Source: Planomicrobium stackebrandtii (GTDB lineage: Bacteria > Bacillota > Bacilli > Bacillales_A > Planococcaceae). From it: a DNA stretch of 64,000 nt. Positions 32,279 to 40,432 of the stretch are shown in pieces. The translations under genes and the position numbers were made by a program. Position 1 is the stretch's first letter; every line of letters starts with the position of its first letter. The stretch is from assembly GCF_030814955.1 (NCBI RefSeq), contig NZ_JAUSWB010000001.1, positions 610,066-674,065 of the forward strand, read 5' to 3'. The notes under the pieces are model-generated. The model saw nothing but the letters and a program-made list of their open reading frames with translations. It was not told the origin of the DNA and did no database searches.

Positions 32279-33898
32279 TTATAAACAAATTATTTTGTGA
32301 TTTTTGTCATATTTCAATGGAAGCGCTAAAAGATCTTTTACAAGTTCTGGACCATATTGATTCATGTAAATAAATGGGCTGTAAATGCGTTCCTGGAAGC
32401 CGCCATTCGGCAGCAACTCATTTTCAATAGAAGCATAATGCCCGAACTCGATGCTGTTTTGCAGCACCACTTCATCTTCAAGCTTATTTTTTAAAAAACT
32501 TAATTGCTTAATATGCAGCTGAAGGTTCTTTTCAACAATGGGTGTAAGCCCTTTGCTGACCGAAGAAAATTGGCGATGGATATCTGCGTAAGCAGATTCC
32601 AATTGCTGTTGAATTCCATCGATCAATTCTTCAGCTTCCTGTTCCCGGATCGACTCCATCAAATCATTTCTCATCACAGCAACTTGCTGACCTTTTGCTA
32701 CATCCAAGAAACTTAAATTGTATTTATCTAGCAAAAGCTGAGTTTGGCGGTTCACCAATGTCAGGCTTAGGCGCGGCATAATGACCGGAAGCTCCATGCC
32801 AACCACATTGAAAGCTCCTTTAAGCGCTGCCCAATAAGCAATTTCACCAGGTCCACCGACAAAAGCCAGGACCGGAAATACCATTTCCTGCATTAACGGC
32901 CGTGTCACGACATTATTGCTGAGAAGTTCCGGAGTTTTTTCAGCCACATCAAGAAGCTGTTCTTTGGTATAGCGGATAGCGCCGTTGTTTGCCACAAACT
33001 CCGCGCCTTCGCGCTCCAGCAGCAATCGTTCACCTTTTACTGTAATGAAAAGGTTAGCTGCTGTTTTCTCTGCGCCAATTACTGCAGTGTAGCCATCCTT
33101 TAACAGCGACTGCTCTGCAGCGGCAACGGTTTCGGCAATGTCTTCAGCACGTTCGATCATTTCCATAAAATAAGGCGACTCATATTTTCGGAATTCTTGA
33201 TCTGCCGCATCAATGTACAGCAAACCTTCCTCCTGGAAAAAATAATGGAGAAGCGAAGCGAAGAAATCGGTATAGGACAGGGAGCTTTCCAACAGGCCAA
33301 AAGCCAGATCATGAAGTTCTTTTGAATGTTCGGTTTCAGGCAAACTGCGGAAATATTCTTCCAGGAAAGAGGCAATTTTGGATTTGTTCAACATTGCCGA
33401 GGAAGCAGAGTTTTTGCCATATTCCGTATGCGGGATATTCAGCTTATCCACACGCCCATTCACTTCCCGGTAAAGGTGGCTGATTTCAGCCAAATCATGG
33501 TCTTCCCCGGCAATCCAGAAAACCGGCACCACTTTGGTATTTAGCTGCTCAGAAGCCTGTTTAGCCAAAACAATAACTGATATTGCTTTATGTACCGTAT
33601 ATAAAGGTCCTGTCAGAAGACCCGCCTGCTGTCCGGTGACAACTACCGGCGCCCCTTCTCCAAAGCTGGCTAAATTCTGCTTTGCTGCTTTTGATAATCC
33701 GTTGGGTGCCATGTAATTATGCAGGATGCCAGCCACTTTTTGGCGGTCGACAGAATGGCTTTGCAGTTTCTGTAATCGTTCTTCGAATGACTCCACCTGT
33801 GGGTCATAAGAAAAATATTGGCGGATAGCCGGTCTGACATTTACATAATCACTCATCAATTTACTGGCTGGTTCTACGTATTGTTCCTCTACTTTCAT
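32279..33898 (-). CDS. bshC: Putative cysteine ligase BshC (bacillithiol biosynthesis)
   Basis: A 539-residue protein of the BshC/YllA family, thought to add cysteine to GlcN-malate in the last step of bacillithiol synthesis. Visible family features are VVTGQQAGLLTGPLYT near residues 85-100, FWIAGEDHDLAEI near 127-139 and a long C-terminal coiled coil (about 400-490). Position immediately upstream of mraZ is the same as in B. subtilis (yllA). Confidence 0.93.
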   Translation of the reverse strand: MKVEEQYVEPASKLMSDYVNVRPAIRQYFSYDPQVESFEERLQKLQSHSVDRQKVAGILHNYMAPNGLSKAAKQNLASFGEGAPVVVTGQQAGLLTGPLYTVHKAISVIVLAKQASEQLNTKVVPVFWIAGEDHDLAEISHLYREVNGRVDKLNIPHTEYGKNSASSAMLNKSKIASFLEEYFRSLPETEHSKELHDLAFGLLESSLSYTDFFASLLHYFFQEEGLLYIDAADQEFRKYESPYFMEMIERAEDIAETVAAAEQSLLKDGYTAVIGAEKTAANLFITVKGERLLLEREGAEFVANNGAIRYTKEQLLDVAEKTPELLSNNVVTRPLMQEMVFPVLAFVGGPGEIAYWAALKGAFNVVGMELPVIMPRLSLTLVNRQTQLLLDKYNLSFLDVAKGQQVAVMRNDLMESIREQEAEELIDGIQQQLESAYADIHRQFSSVSKGLTPIVEKNLQLHIKQLSFLKNKLEDEVVLQNSIEFGHYASIENELLPNGGFQERIYSPFIYMNQYGPELVKDLLALPLKYDKNHKIICL

Positions 33899-33976
33899 GA
33901 AAAAAAGTCCCCTTTTCCCTTTACATTTAAAATCTACTATAGCAAACGCATCTCCTAAAGAAAAAAAATACGCCTG

Positions 33977-34354
33977 CTAAACTGATTTAATAACAACAAT
34001 CACCAGTCCAACCAGCCAAACAAGAGCGTAAGTGGCGGACAACAGCAGGAAGTAGGTTCTCCATAGTTTTCGGAAAAACGGTATGATTTCAATTTCTTTG
34101 GCAGTTCTCCATTCAATGACCAAGAAGACGATTGCCAGTACAAGTGCAACAAAATAAATAATGGCTGAAACTGAATAGCCCCATAAGATATCCACCGATG
34201 CCGGCACCGAGAAGAACAATAGGAATGTGGTAATATCAGATGCCAGTCCGAGCGCTTTCTTCCTTTTGCGTTTCAATGAAATAAAATAAACAATTATAAA
34301 AAGGAGAAAAGGAATATAGAGAAAGACAGAACCGATTGTTTGCAATAGCGTCAT
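33977..34354 (-). CDS. DUF3397 family membrane protein
   Basis: A 125-residue membrane protein with four hydrophobic segments (about 4-24, 38-55, 60-82, 97-122) and a basic loop KRKRKKA after the first. The pattern and its position beside bshC fit DUF3397. Function unknown. Its ATG overlaps the stop of the ketopantoate reductase homologue (ATGA), so the two are coupled. Confidence 0.8.
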   Translation of the reverse strand: MTLLQTIGSVFLYIPFLLFIIVYFISLKRKRKKALGLASDITTFLLFFSVPASVDILWGYSVSAIIYFVALVLAIVFLVIEWRTAKEIEIIPFFRKLWRTYFLLLSATYALVWLVGLVIVVIKSV

Positions 34355-35214
34355 TTTTCTACCTCAACCGTTTTCAAAAGATGGTAAAAAGCTTTAAATA
34401 AGGGCAATTCCAACTTTGAACGATTTAGTACATACAACATCAATCCATCAACCTCCATTGCATCGCCTGCCAGACGATCTGCACACATGGCAGACACTTT
34501 GTCGGGTTCAGATGCGCATAATGCGGCAACTTTTTCGATAGGCTGCAGCGATTCAATTTCCGGAAACGCCAAATACAATTCGTTATACAGCGTTCTAAAC
34601 AATTCATAGGCGTGCGGATTAGTGATCAGTTCCCCATTTCGAATCTTCATCATGGCCGTCAAAGGATCAATCAGGCTGCTGAACAGCAAGCTTTCAAAAA
34701 GCTGTTCTTCAATATTTTCCGCCCATGAGCTTTTCCATGCAGTGGTTTCCAACAAAGGCAGAAACTCCTCCGGATTGCCCTTTACCGTTCCCAAAGTCAT
34801 TTGGGGCGCTTTGGCAAAACTGATCGTGTTGTCGTTCAGTTTGACGCAATCCGTTTCGAGTATGGCAGCGGCAATATGCCGGTGAGCCAAAGTTCTCGCT
34901 TTTTCCAAAAATAGCATACCCTGCTGCAGAAAAATAATTTTGTTGCTTGGGCAGCGAATTTTTAGAAGCCTTAAGATCGGCGGCAATTCTTCATATGTTA
35001 CCGTCAAAATTACAAAAGCATCCGGAGAAATTTGTTCAACATCCGTGTAGGCTTTTATAAGTTGGCGATTTTCACTGTGTATAATTCCCTGCTTGTTAAT
35101 CAATGCGGCTTGTTCTTCACGCTGTACAATCACTTGCACGTCATGCCCCGCTTTTTTCAATAGATAGGCCGACAGCAGTCCACTCGCTCCAGCTCCGATA
35201 ATTGCATAATTCAC
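34351..35214 (-). CDS. Ketopantoate reductase (ApbA/PanE) family protein, catalytic residues altered
   Basis: A 287-residue protein with the NADPH loop GAGASG (7-12) and an ApbA C-terminal domain with DPLTAMMKIRNGEL (183-196). True 2-dehydropantoate 2-reductases have Lys and two Asn in K-L-x-x-N-x-x-x-N-P-L-T-A; here the positions read S175, S179 and D183. Glu254 and Ser241, matching the other active-site residues, are kept. Pantoate synthesis is therefore doubtful. The B. subtilis homologue in this neighbourhood is ylbQ. A terminator separates it from the carboxylase genes upstream. Confidence 0.85.
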   Translation of the reverse strand: MNYAIIGAGASGLLSAYLLKKAGHDVQVIVQREEQAALINKQGIIHSENRQLIKAYTDVEQISPDAFVILTVTYEELPPILRLLKIRCPSNKIIFLQQGMLFLEKARTLAHRHIAAAILETDCVKLNDNTISFAKAPQMTLGTVKGNPEEFLPLLETTAWKSSWAENIEEQLFESLLFSSLIDPLTAMMKIRNGELITNPHAYELFRTLYNELYLAFPEIESLQPIEKVAALCASEPDKVSAMCADRLAGDAMEVDGLMLYVLNRSKLELPLFKAFYHLLKTVEVEK

Positions 35215-35248
35215 GGAATCACTCCTTACAGTGCCACAATTTTTTCTT

Positions 35249-35281
35249 AAAAAAGAAGCCTGCCCATATTAGGCAGACTTC
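35249..35281 (-). terminator. Terminator after the carboxylase operon
   Basis: A stem formed by GAAG-CTGCC and GGCAG-CTTC (35255-35281, one mismatch) is followed by Ts on the minus strand. Confidence 0.75.
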
Positions 35282-35296
35282 CAATAATAGTTTTTA

Positions 35297-36847
35297 TTAT
35301 ACAGGATAAATCGGATGTTTTCGATATGGCAGCGGCAAATCTTTTGTTTCGTAAAAAGATAGGCGCTGGGAAAGCACGGAACGCAATTGATGAGGCGCTA
35401 CAATTTCGTCGACGATCAATTCAGATGCCAGACGGTAAATGTCAATTTCCTCTTTGTACTCCTGATGTTTTTGCTGCACATATTGTAAACGTTCTTTCGG
35501 ATCTTCAATCGCTTCAATTTTATTTGAGTAGACCGCGTTCACTGCCGCTTCAGGGCCCATTACCGCGATTTGCGCTGTCGGCAGGGCAATGCAGACATCC
35601 GGTTCAAATGCAGGACCTGCCATGGCATAAAGTCCGGCACCATATGCCTTGCGGACAATGACCGAAATTTTCGGCACGGTGGCCGAACTCATGGCTGCGA
35701 TAAACTTCGCGCCGTGGCGGATAATGCCCGCCCGTTCGACTTTGGTTCCGATCATAAATCCTGGAACGTCAGCCAAGAACAACAACGGAATCGAGAATGC
35801 GTCACATAGATTGATGAATTTTGCGCCTTTGTCGGCTGAATCACCGAACAGGACGCCGCCTTTGACTTTTGGCTGGTTGGCAAGTATGCCAATTACCTGG
35901 CCGTCAATACGCGCAATTCCTGTAATCAATTCACCGGCAAAGAGCTTTTTGATATCAAAGAAGCTGCCTTCGTCGACCAATTGATCGATCAGTTCGTACA
36001 TATCAAAAGGTGCATTTTGGTTTTCAGGAATGATTGCTTCCAGAGAGCGTCCGGCTTTCGCCGCTTTTCCCTCAATCTTTTCGGGCTTCATGGCAAAGTT
36101 TGCAGGAAAATTCAACAAATAGCGTCGCGCTTCTGAAATGGCTTCCTCTTCTGTCGCAACGAGGACATCCCCGACGCCGCTGACGGTGCAATGCATACGG
36201 GCTCCGCCCATTTCTTCAAGCGTCACTTTTTCACCAATGACTTTTTCCGCCATACGCGGTGAGCCAAGATACATCGAGGCATTGCCGTCTACCATGATGA
36301 CAATGTCACAGAAAGCGGGAATATAAGCGCCGCCTGCAGCAGATGGGCCAAACAACAGACATACTTGCGGCACCATGCCAGACATTCTCACTTGATTGTG
36401 GAAGATTTTTCCTGCCCCCCGGCGATTCGGGAACATGTCGAGCTGGTCGGTAATGCGGGCACCCGCTGAATCCACCAAATAAAGCATTGGTACTTGCATT
36501 TTTTCAGCAGTTTCCTGGATGCGGATGATTTTTTCAACGGTGCGCGAGCCCCATGATCCAGCTTTGACCGTTGAATCATTGGCCATTACACAAACAGTTT
36601 CCCCGTTTACTTTGCCGATAGCCGTGACAACGCCATCAGCAGGCAGATCTTCTGCTTCTACATTGGCAAAGCGACCATCTTCTGCGTAATTTTCATCATC
36701 AAACAATAGCTTTAAGCGATCACGAACAAATAATTTATTGCTTTCTTTCATTTTTTCGTGATATTTTTGCTGCCCCCCGGCAAAAATCTTCGCAAGCTTT
36801 TGTTCCAAACGTTCGTTGTACCCCGTAGTTTCCGTTGTTTTCGTCAT
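35297..36847 (-). CDS. Acyl-CoA carboxylase, carboxyltransferase subunit
   Basis: A 516-residue carboxyltransferase of the propionyl/methylcrotonyl-CoA carboxylase type: N-terminal half with FGPSAAGGAYIPAFCD and C-terminal half with GGVLFGDSADKGAKF and ADVPGFMIGTKVERAGI. It transfers CO2 from biotin to an acyl-CoA. It closes a three-gene unit with a biotin carboxylase and a small biotin carrier. The B. subtilis relative is yngE. The acyl substrate cannot be read from the sequence by eye. Confidence 0.92.
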   Translation of the reverse strand: MTKTTETTGYNERLEQKLAKIFAGGQQKYHEKMKESNKLFVRDRLKLLFDDENYAEDGRFANVEAEDLPADGVVTAIGKVNGETVCVMANDSTVKAGSWGSRTVEKIIRIQETAEKMQVPMLYLVDSAGARITDQLDMFPNRRGAGKIFHNQVRMSGMVPQVCLLFGPSAAGGAYIPAFCDIVIMVDGNASMYLGSPRMAEKVIGEKVTLEEMGGARMHCTVSGVGDVLVATEEEAISEARRYLLNFPANFAMKPEKIEGKAAKAGRSLEAIIPENQNAPFDMYELIDQLVDEGSFFDIKKLFAGELITGIARIDGQVIGILANQPKVKGGVLFGDSADKGAKFINLCDAFSIPLLFLADVPGFMIGTKVERAGIIRHGAKFIAAMSSATVPKISVIVRKAYGAGLYAMAGPAFEPDVCIALPTAQIAVMGPEAAVNAVYSNKIEAIEDPKERLQYVQQKHQEYKEEIDIYRLASELIVDEIVAPHQLRSVLSQRLSFYETKDLPLPYRKHPIYPV

Positions 36848-36874
36848 TTCACTGTCCCCTTTGTTTGGAATCGT

Positions 36875-37090
36875 TTATTCGCCGACAGTCAGCAGCAGAT
36901 CGCCTTCGTTGACAAAACCGCCGACTTCCACATGCACTTTTTCCACTTTGCCCCCAAATTCAGCTTCGATTGGAATTTCCATTTTCATCGATTCGATTGT
37001 CAATACAGCTTGACCAGCTGTTACAGCTTCCCCTTCTGCTGCTAAAATATTCAATACTGTTCCTGCCATAGACGCTTTTAATTCTCTCAT
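36875..37090 (-). CDS. Small biotin carrier protein of acyl-CoA carboxylase
   Basis: A 71-residue biotinyl domain with the target lysine in TIESMKMEIPIEA (about residues 32-44). The start at 37090 (MRELKASMAGTV) has AAGGAGGAA upstream and overlaps the biotin carboxylase stop as ATGA. It lacks the long N-terminal part of AccB, so it is a stand-alone carrier like B. subtilis YngHB. Confidence 0.92.
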   Translation of the reverse strand: MRELKASMAGTVLNILAAEGEAVTAGQAVLTIESMKMEIPIEAEFGGKVEKVHVEVGGFVNEGDLLLTVGE

Positions 37091-38436
37091 AATGTGTGTT
37101 CCTCCTTGGTTTTTTCCATCCATTGCGGCAATACCGCTGTTGCGTAATCACCTGCTATAAATTCTTCTGATCTGATAAATTCTTTAAATAAGGAAATATT
37201 GGTTTTTACACCTGCAATTTCAGTCCGGTTGAAGAATGTCTGTGACTTCGACAGTGCATCAACACGATCAGACCCGCGTATAATAATTTTTGAAATCATT
37301 GGATCGTAGAAAGGCGTCACTAAATTGCCTTCTTCATAACCGGTTTCAATCCGTGCGCCTTCACCCCACTGAAGCTTTTCAAGCTTTCCTGGAGAAGGAA
37401 AAAAGGTTTTCGGGTCTTCCGCATAAATACGGTATTCAATAGCGTGGCCTTTGGTTTCTATCGTGTCTTGAGCGGGCAGTTCTCCGCCTCCGGCTACAAT
37501 CAGCTGCCATTCAACCAGATCCAGCCCCGTCACTTCTTCTGTCACCGGGTGCTCCACCTGCAGACGCGTATTCATTTCCAGGAAATAAAACTCATTGTTT
37601 GGACTGACGATAAATTCCACGGTACCGGCATTTGTATAGCCAACCGCCCTTCCAGCCTGCATTGCAGCTTCGCAAAGGCGCTCTCGCACATCTTGCGGCA
37701 AATGCGGCGAAGGCGACTCTTCGATTACTTTCTGGTTTCGGCGCTGAACCGAGCAGTTGCGTTCATACAAATGAACCAGATTGCCTTGGTGGTCACCGAA
37801 AATTTGCACTTCGATGTGGCGGGCATCGGCAATGAATTTTTCCAGATACACAATATCATCGCCAAAATAGGCCTTGGCCCGATTTTTAACCGAAGCAAAC
37901 TGTTGAGTGAGCGCTTGTTCACTTTCACAGCGCACCATGCCGATGCCGCCACCGCCTGCACTTGCTTTCAGCATCAAAGGATAGCCGATAACTGTCGCTT
38001 CCTGCAAGGCTTCTTCAAGCGTTGCCACGCCTTCTTCTGTACCCGGAACCACAGGCACCCCAGCCTGGATCATGGTTCTGCGGGACTCAATCTTGTCTCC
38101 CATTTTTTCGATGATATCGCTTGAAGGACCGATGAAAATCATTCCCGCTTCTGCTACTTTGCGTGCAAAATCGGCATTTTCCGATAACAGGCCATATCCG
38201 GGATGAATAGCATCCACACCGTGTTTCTTGGCTTCTTCAATAATTTTTTCAATTTGCAAGTAAGACTGCACGACCGGATTGGGACCGATCAGCACAGCTT
38301 GAGTCGCTTCGTTGACATAAGGCAGATCCCCATCTGCCTCAGAATGAATAGCGACCGTTTCGATTCCAAGGCGTTCGCATGTCCGAATAATACGGCGTGC
38401 AATCTCTCCCCGGTTCGCGATCAGGATTTTTTTCAT
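37087..38436 (-). CDS. Acyl-CoA carboxylase, biotin carboxylase subunit
   Basis: A 449-residue ATP-grasp enzyme that carboxylates the biotin carrier. Features: N-terminal KKILIANRGEIARRIIRTC, ATP loop KASAGGGGIGM near 155-165, and EMNTRLQVEHPVTE near 288-301. Homologous to AccC, but with its own carrier and carboxyltransferase downstream it serves a catabolic acyl-CoA carboxylase (compare yngH). It heads the operon; a cre site overlaps its likely promoter. Confidence 0.93.
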   Translation of the reverse strand: MKKILIANRGEIARRIIRTCERLGIETVAIHSEADGDLPYVNEATQAVLIGPNPVVQSYLQIEKIIEEAKKHGVDAIHPGYGLLSENADFARKVAEAGMIFIGPSSDIIEKMGDKIESRRTMIQAGVPVVPGTEEGVATLEEALQEATVIGYPLMLKASAGGGGIGMVRCESEQALTQQFASVKNRAKAYFGDDIVYLEKFIADARHIEVQIFGDHQGNLVHLYERNCSVQRRNQKVIEESPSPHLPQDVRERLCEAAMQAGRAVGYTNAGTVEFIVSPNNEFYFLEMNTRLQVEHPVTEEVTGLDLVEWQLIVAGGGELPAQDTIETKGHAIEYRIYAEDPKTFFPSPGKLEKLQWGEGARIETGYEEGNLVTPFYDPMISKIIIRGSDRVDALSKSQTFFNRTEIAGVKTNISLFKEFIRSEEFIAGDYATAVLPQWMEKTKEEHTL

Positions 38437-38485
38437 ATTTGAAATACCCCCTATGTTTTCTCCCTTCTATAGCATATACGAATTT

Positions 38486-38500
38486 TGTAAGCGATTTCAA
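38486..38500 (-). promoter_or_regulatory. CcpA cre site overlapping the carboxylase promoter
   Basis: TGTAAGCGATTTCA (38486-38499) fits the cre consensus TGWNANCGNTNWCA at every fixed position. On the minus strand it overlaps a -35-like TTGAAA (38495-38500), with a weak TATGCT 18 bases further. Its location about 50 bases ahead of the gene predicts glucose repression. Confidence 0.7.
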
Positions 38501-38670
38501 CTATTCGCCGAAATATTTCTTTTCAAAGTAAATTGAATAGCAGAATCTTCTTTCTCACATCGCTTCCGCTGCTTTGGGCAGCTGGACCGAAAGCGGAGCT
38601 GATTTGCGGAATATCAGCAGGCACAAATCAATAGTTCCACGTATATTGATTTTATCGCCGGCAAAACCAA

Positions 38671-38704
38671 AAATGAAATCCCTCCGAAAAGGGATTTCAT
38701 TTTT
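38671..38704. terminator. Bidirectional-looking terminator at the end of the enoyl-CoA hydratase gene
   Basis: AAAATGAAATCCCT and AGGGATTTCATTTT (38671-38684 and 38691-38704) form a perfect 14-bp stem with a six-base loop. The 3' end and stop codon of the hydratase gene (to 38697) lie inside the stem. Confidence 0.85.
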
Positions 38705-39449
38705 GGGATTTATTGAGGAAATTATCGACTGCATCGTGGTGGGCGTCTTTTTCCCACAGGATGGCGCATCTTCTGACTTCCTGTTCGACACGTTCCTGCA
38801 GACCGGTCATGTGCCATTTGCGGATGGCCATTTCCTTGTAGGCACGGTGAACATCTGGATGGATTTTTTTCATTGATTCGAAAAACTCTTCATGGTCCTG
38901 CTCGTTGTGAATAACAGCGGATGCCCAGCCCAATTCTTTCATCTCGTTTGCGGTATACACTTTCGCTTCGCTGAGCATTTTCAAGGCTTTATCGTGCTGC
39001 AGTGTTTCCAGAAGATAAGTGCCGCCTCCCCAGCCGCTGGTGATGGCAAGAGTGCCTTGGATAAAGCCGCATTTCGCATGATCCCATACAAGCCTGTAAT
39101 CGCACGCTGTAGCGATTTCGCAGCCGCCGCCGACTGCAGCGCCATTAACGACCGCTACAACCGGTACAGGCAGTGTTTTGATCGAATACAGCACATCGCT
39201 CATTCGCTTCAGCATTCCATAGGCCTGTTCTTCTGTCCGAAGCGCATGAAAAACCGAAAGGTCGCCACCTGAACAAAAAGCTTGCTTGCCGGATGCTGTA
39301 ATGATGATGAGCCGGATAGAAGGGTCTTGTGCTTTTTGCACCAACTCTTCAAGCCCTGCTGTCACTTCGTCATTTACTGCGTTGCGGATATGGGGACGGT
39401 CTATCGTAAATGTCATGATGCCGTCCTTAAGGCCAATGGTGTAAGACAA
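38697..39449 (-). CDS. Enoyl-CoA hydratase/isomerase family protein
   Basis: A 250-residue crotonase-fold protein. The oxyanion-hole segments are FCSGGDLSVF (about residues 57-66) and VNGAAVGGGCEIATACD (about 101-117). Substrate is unknown; adjacency to an acyl-CoA carboxylase suggests short-chain or branched acyl-CoA metabolism, but a terminator separates the two. The start is a TTG at 39449 with AGAGGG six bases upstream. The C-terminus overlaps the terminator hairpin. Confidence 0.88.
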   Translation of the reverse strand: MSYTIGLKDGIMTFTIDRPHIRNAVNDEVTAGLEELVQKAQDPSIRLIIITASGKQAFCSGGDLSVFHALRTEEQAYGMLKRMSDVLYSIKTLPVPVVAVVNGAAVGGGCEIATACDYRLVWDHAKCGFIQGTLAITSGWGGGTYLLETLQHDKALKMLSEAKVYTANEMKELGWASAVIHNEQDHEEFFESMKKIHPDVHRAYKEMAIRKWHMTGLQERVEQEVRRCAILWEKDAHHDAVDNFLNKSQK

Positions 39450-39515
39450 TCAAATCCCTCTTTTCAGGCGAATTCCTGCAGGAAGCACAAATCCGCTGCT
39501 TGCTTATGTATAGAG

Positions 39516-39552
39516 AAAAAGGCTATCGAGAGCCATGGCCTCTCGATAGCCT
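39516..39552 (-). terminator. Terminator of rpmF
   Basis: AGGCTATCGAGAG and CTCTCGATAGCCT (39520-39532 with 39540-39552) form a perfect 13-bp stem followed by Ts on the minus strand. Confidence 0.85.
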
Positions 39553-39571
39553 TTCAGCAGCAAATACTGTT

Positions 39572-39748
39572 TTATTTGCTTGCTACTACTTCTTTACCTT
39601 TGTACGATCCACATGCTTTGCAGACGTGGTGAGCCAATTTACTTTCGCCACAGCTTGGGCAAATTACCATGCCCGGCACTGACAATTTAAAATGTGTACG
39701 GCGTTTTCTTTTAGCGGTTTTGGACGTTCTTCTAGCTGGTACAGCCAT
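39572..39748 (-). CDS. rpmF: Ribosomal protein L32
   Basis: A 58-residue protein with the basic N-terminus [19 protein letters not shown] and a zinc ribbon of four cysteines (Cys30, Cys33, Cys43, Cys46), i.e. the zinc-binding form of L32. The start at 39748 has GGAGGTG upstream. It is co-transcribed with the yceD gene, its usual partner. Confidence 0.97.
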   Translation of the reverse strand: MAVPARRTSKTAKRKRRTHFKLSVPGMVICPSCGESKLAHHVCKACGSYKGKEVVASK

Positions 39749-39772
39749 TGGTGACACCTCCTTACACTAATT

Positions 39773-40306
39773 CTATTCATCTGACTGATCAAAATACTTT
39801 GCTAAATCAGCAAGTCTTGGATCTGGTTTTGGTGGTGCCGCTTCTTTCTCGGCTTCGTACTCTTCGTCTGTTGAATACGACCAATCGTTTCCGCCTTTTA
39901 TAACGGATTGATCAGCGTCTTCCTTAAACACTTGAATCGGAATCTGGAGCAGCACGAGTTCTTCCAGTATCGGCTGAAGATCAATGACTTCAGTTTCTAC
40001 GGCATGAATATCGCTAAGCTTATCTTCCTGGGCTTTTTCAGACCAATCGAAGATTTCAACCGAATCGATGTTTATCGGAAACTCAACATCCTCCCAAGTT
40101 CTGGCACAAGGCAGCGTAAGCATGCCTTCGAGATGGAGTTGGCACGTTAATTGTTGCGAACCAATTGTGCAATGTCCTGTAACATGTACAGGTGAAATTT
40201 CCCGAATATCGCTATTCCGTGATTTCACTGCTTCCAAATGAACCATTTGGTCAATTGGCAGTCCGTCTCTGCGATGCTTTTGAAGCTGTTGAATCGCTAT
40301 TTTCAT
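39773..40306 (-). CDS. YceD/DUF177 family protein (ylbN-like)
   Basis: A 177-residue protein of the DUF177 family with the conserved CARTWEDVEFPI segment near residues 69-80 and an acidic C-terminus. In E. coli and plants relatives are linked to 23S rRNA maturation; the exact role in Bacillota is not settled. It always precedes rpmF, as here, 24 bases apart. A consensus promoter drives the pair. Confidence 0.9.
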   Translation of the reverse strand: MKIAIQQLQKHRRDGLPIDQMVHLEAVKSRNSDIREISPVHVTGHCTIGSQQLTCQLHLEGMLTLPCARTWEDVEFPINIDSVEIFDWSEKAQEDKLSDIHAVETEVIDLQPILEELVLLQIPIQVFKEDADQSVIKGGNDWSYSTDEEYEAEKEAAPPKPDPRLADLAKYFDQSDE

Positions 40307-40334
40307 AAGTAATCACCTCAAGACAACAAAGTTG

Positions 40335-40363
40335 ATTATATAATGCACAGAAAAAGATGTCAA
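40335..40363 (-). promoter_or_regulatory. Consensus promoter of yceD-rpmF
   Basis: TTGACA (40358-40363) and TATAAT (40335-40340), both perfect, with 17-base spacing on the minus strand. Strong, as expected for a ribosomal protein gene. Confidence 0.9.
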
Positions 40364-40372
40364 GAAAAAATC

Positions 40373-40402
40373 TTGTCACTCTATTTCAAACATCGGTATA
40401 CT
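40373..40402 (+). promoter_or_regulatory. Promoter of tmcAL
   Basis: TTGTCA (40373-40378) and TATACT (40397-40402), 18-base spacing. Its -35 box is only nine bases from that of the divergent yceD-rpmF promoter. Confidence 0.75.
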
Positions 40403-40432
40403 AGATTTAATTCTACCAAAGAGGTGAGCAGA

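Noticed and set aside
37444..38124. Long open frame antisense to the biotin carboxylase gene
   Set aside because: Shadow of a well-identified gene; no start signals.
38555..38791. Small open frame spanning the terminator downstream of the enoyl-CoA hydratase gene
   Set aside because: It crosses a perfect terminator stem and overlaps the hydratase gene antisense-free but out of frame; no ribosome binding site.
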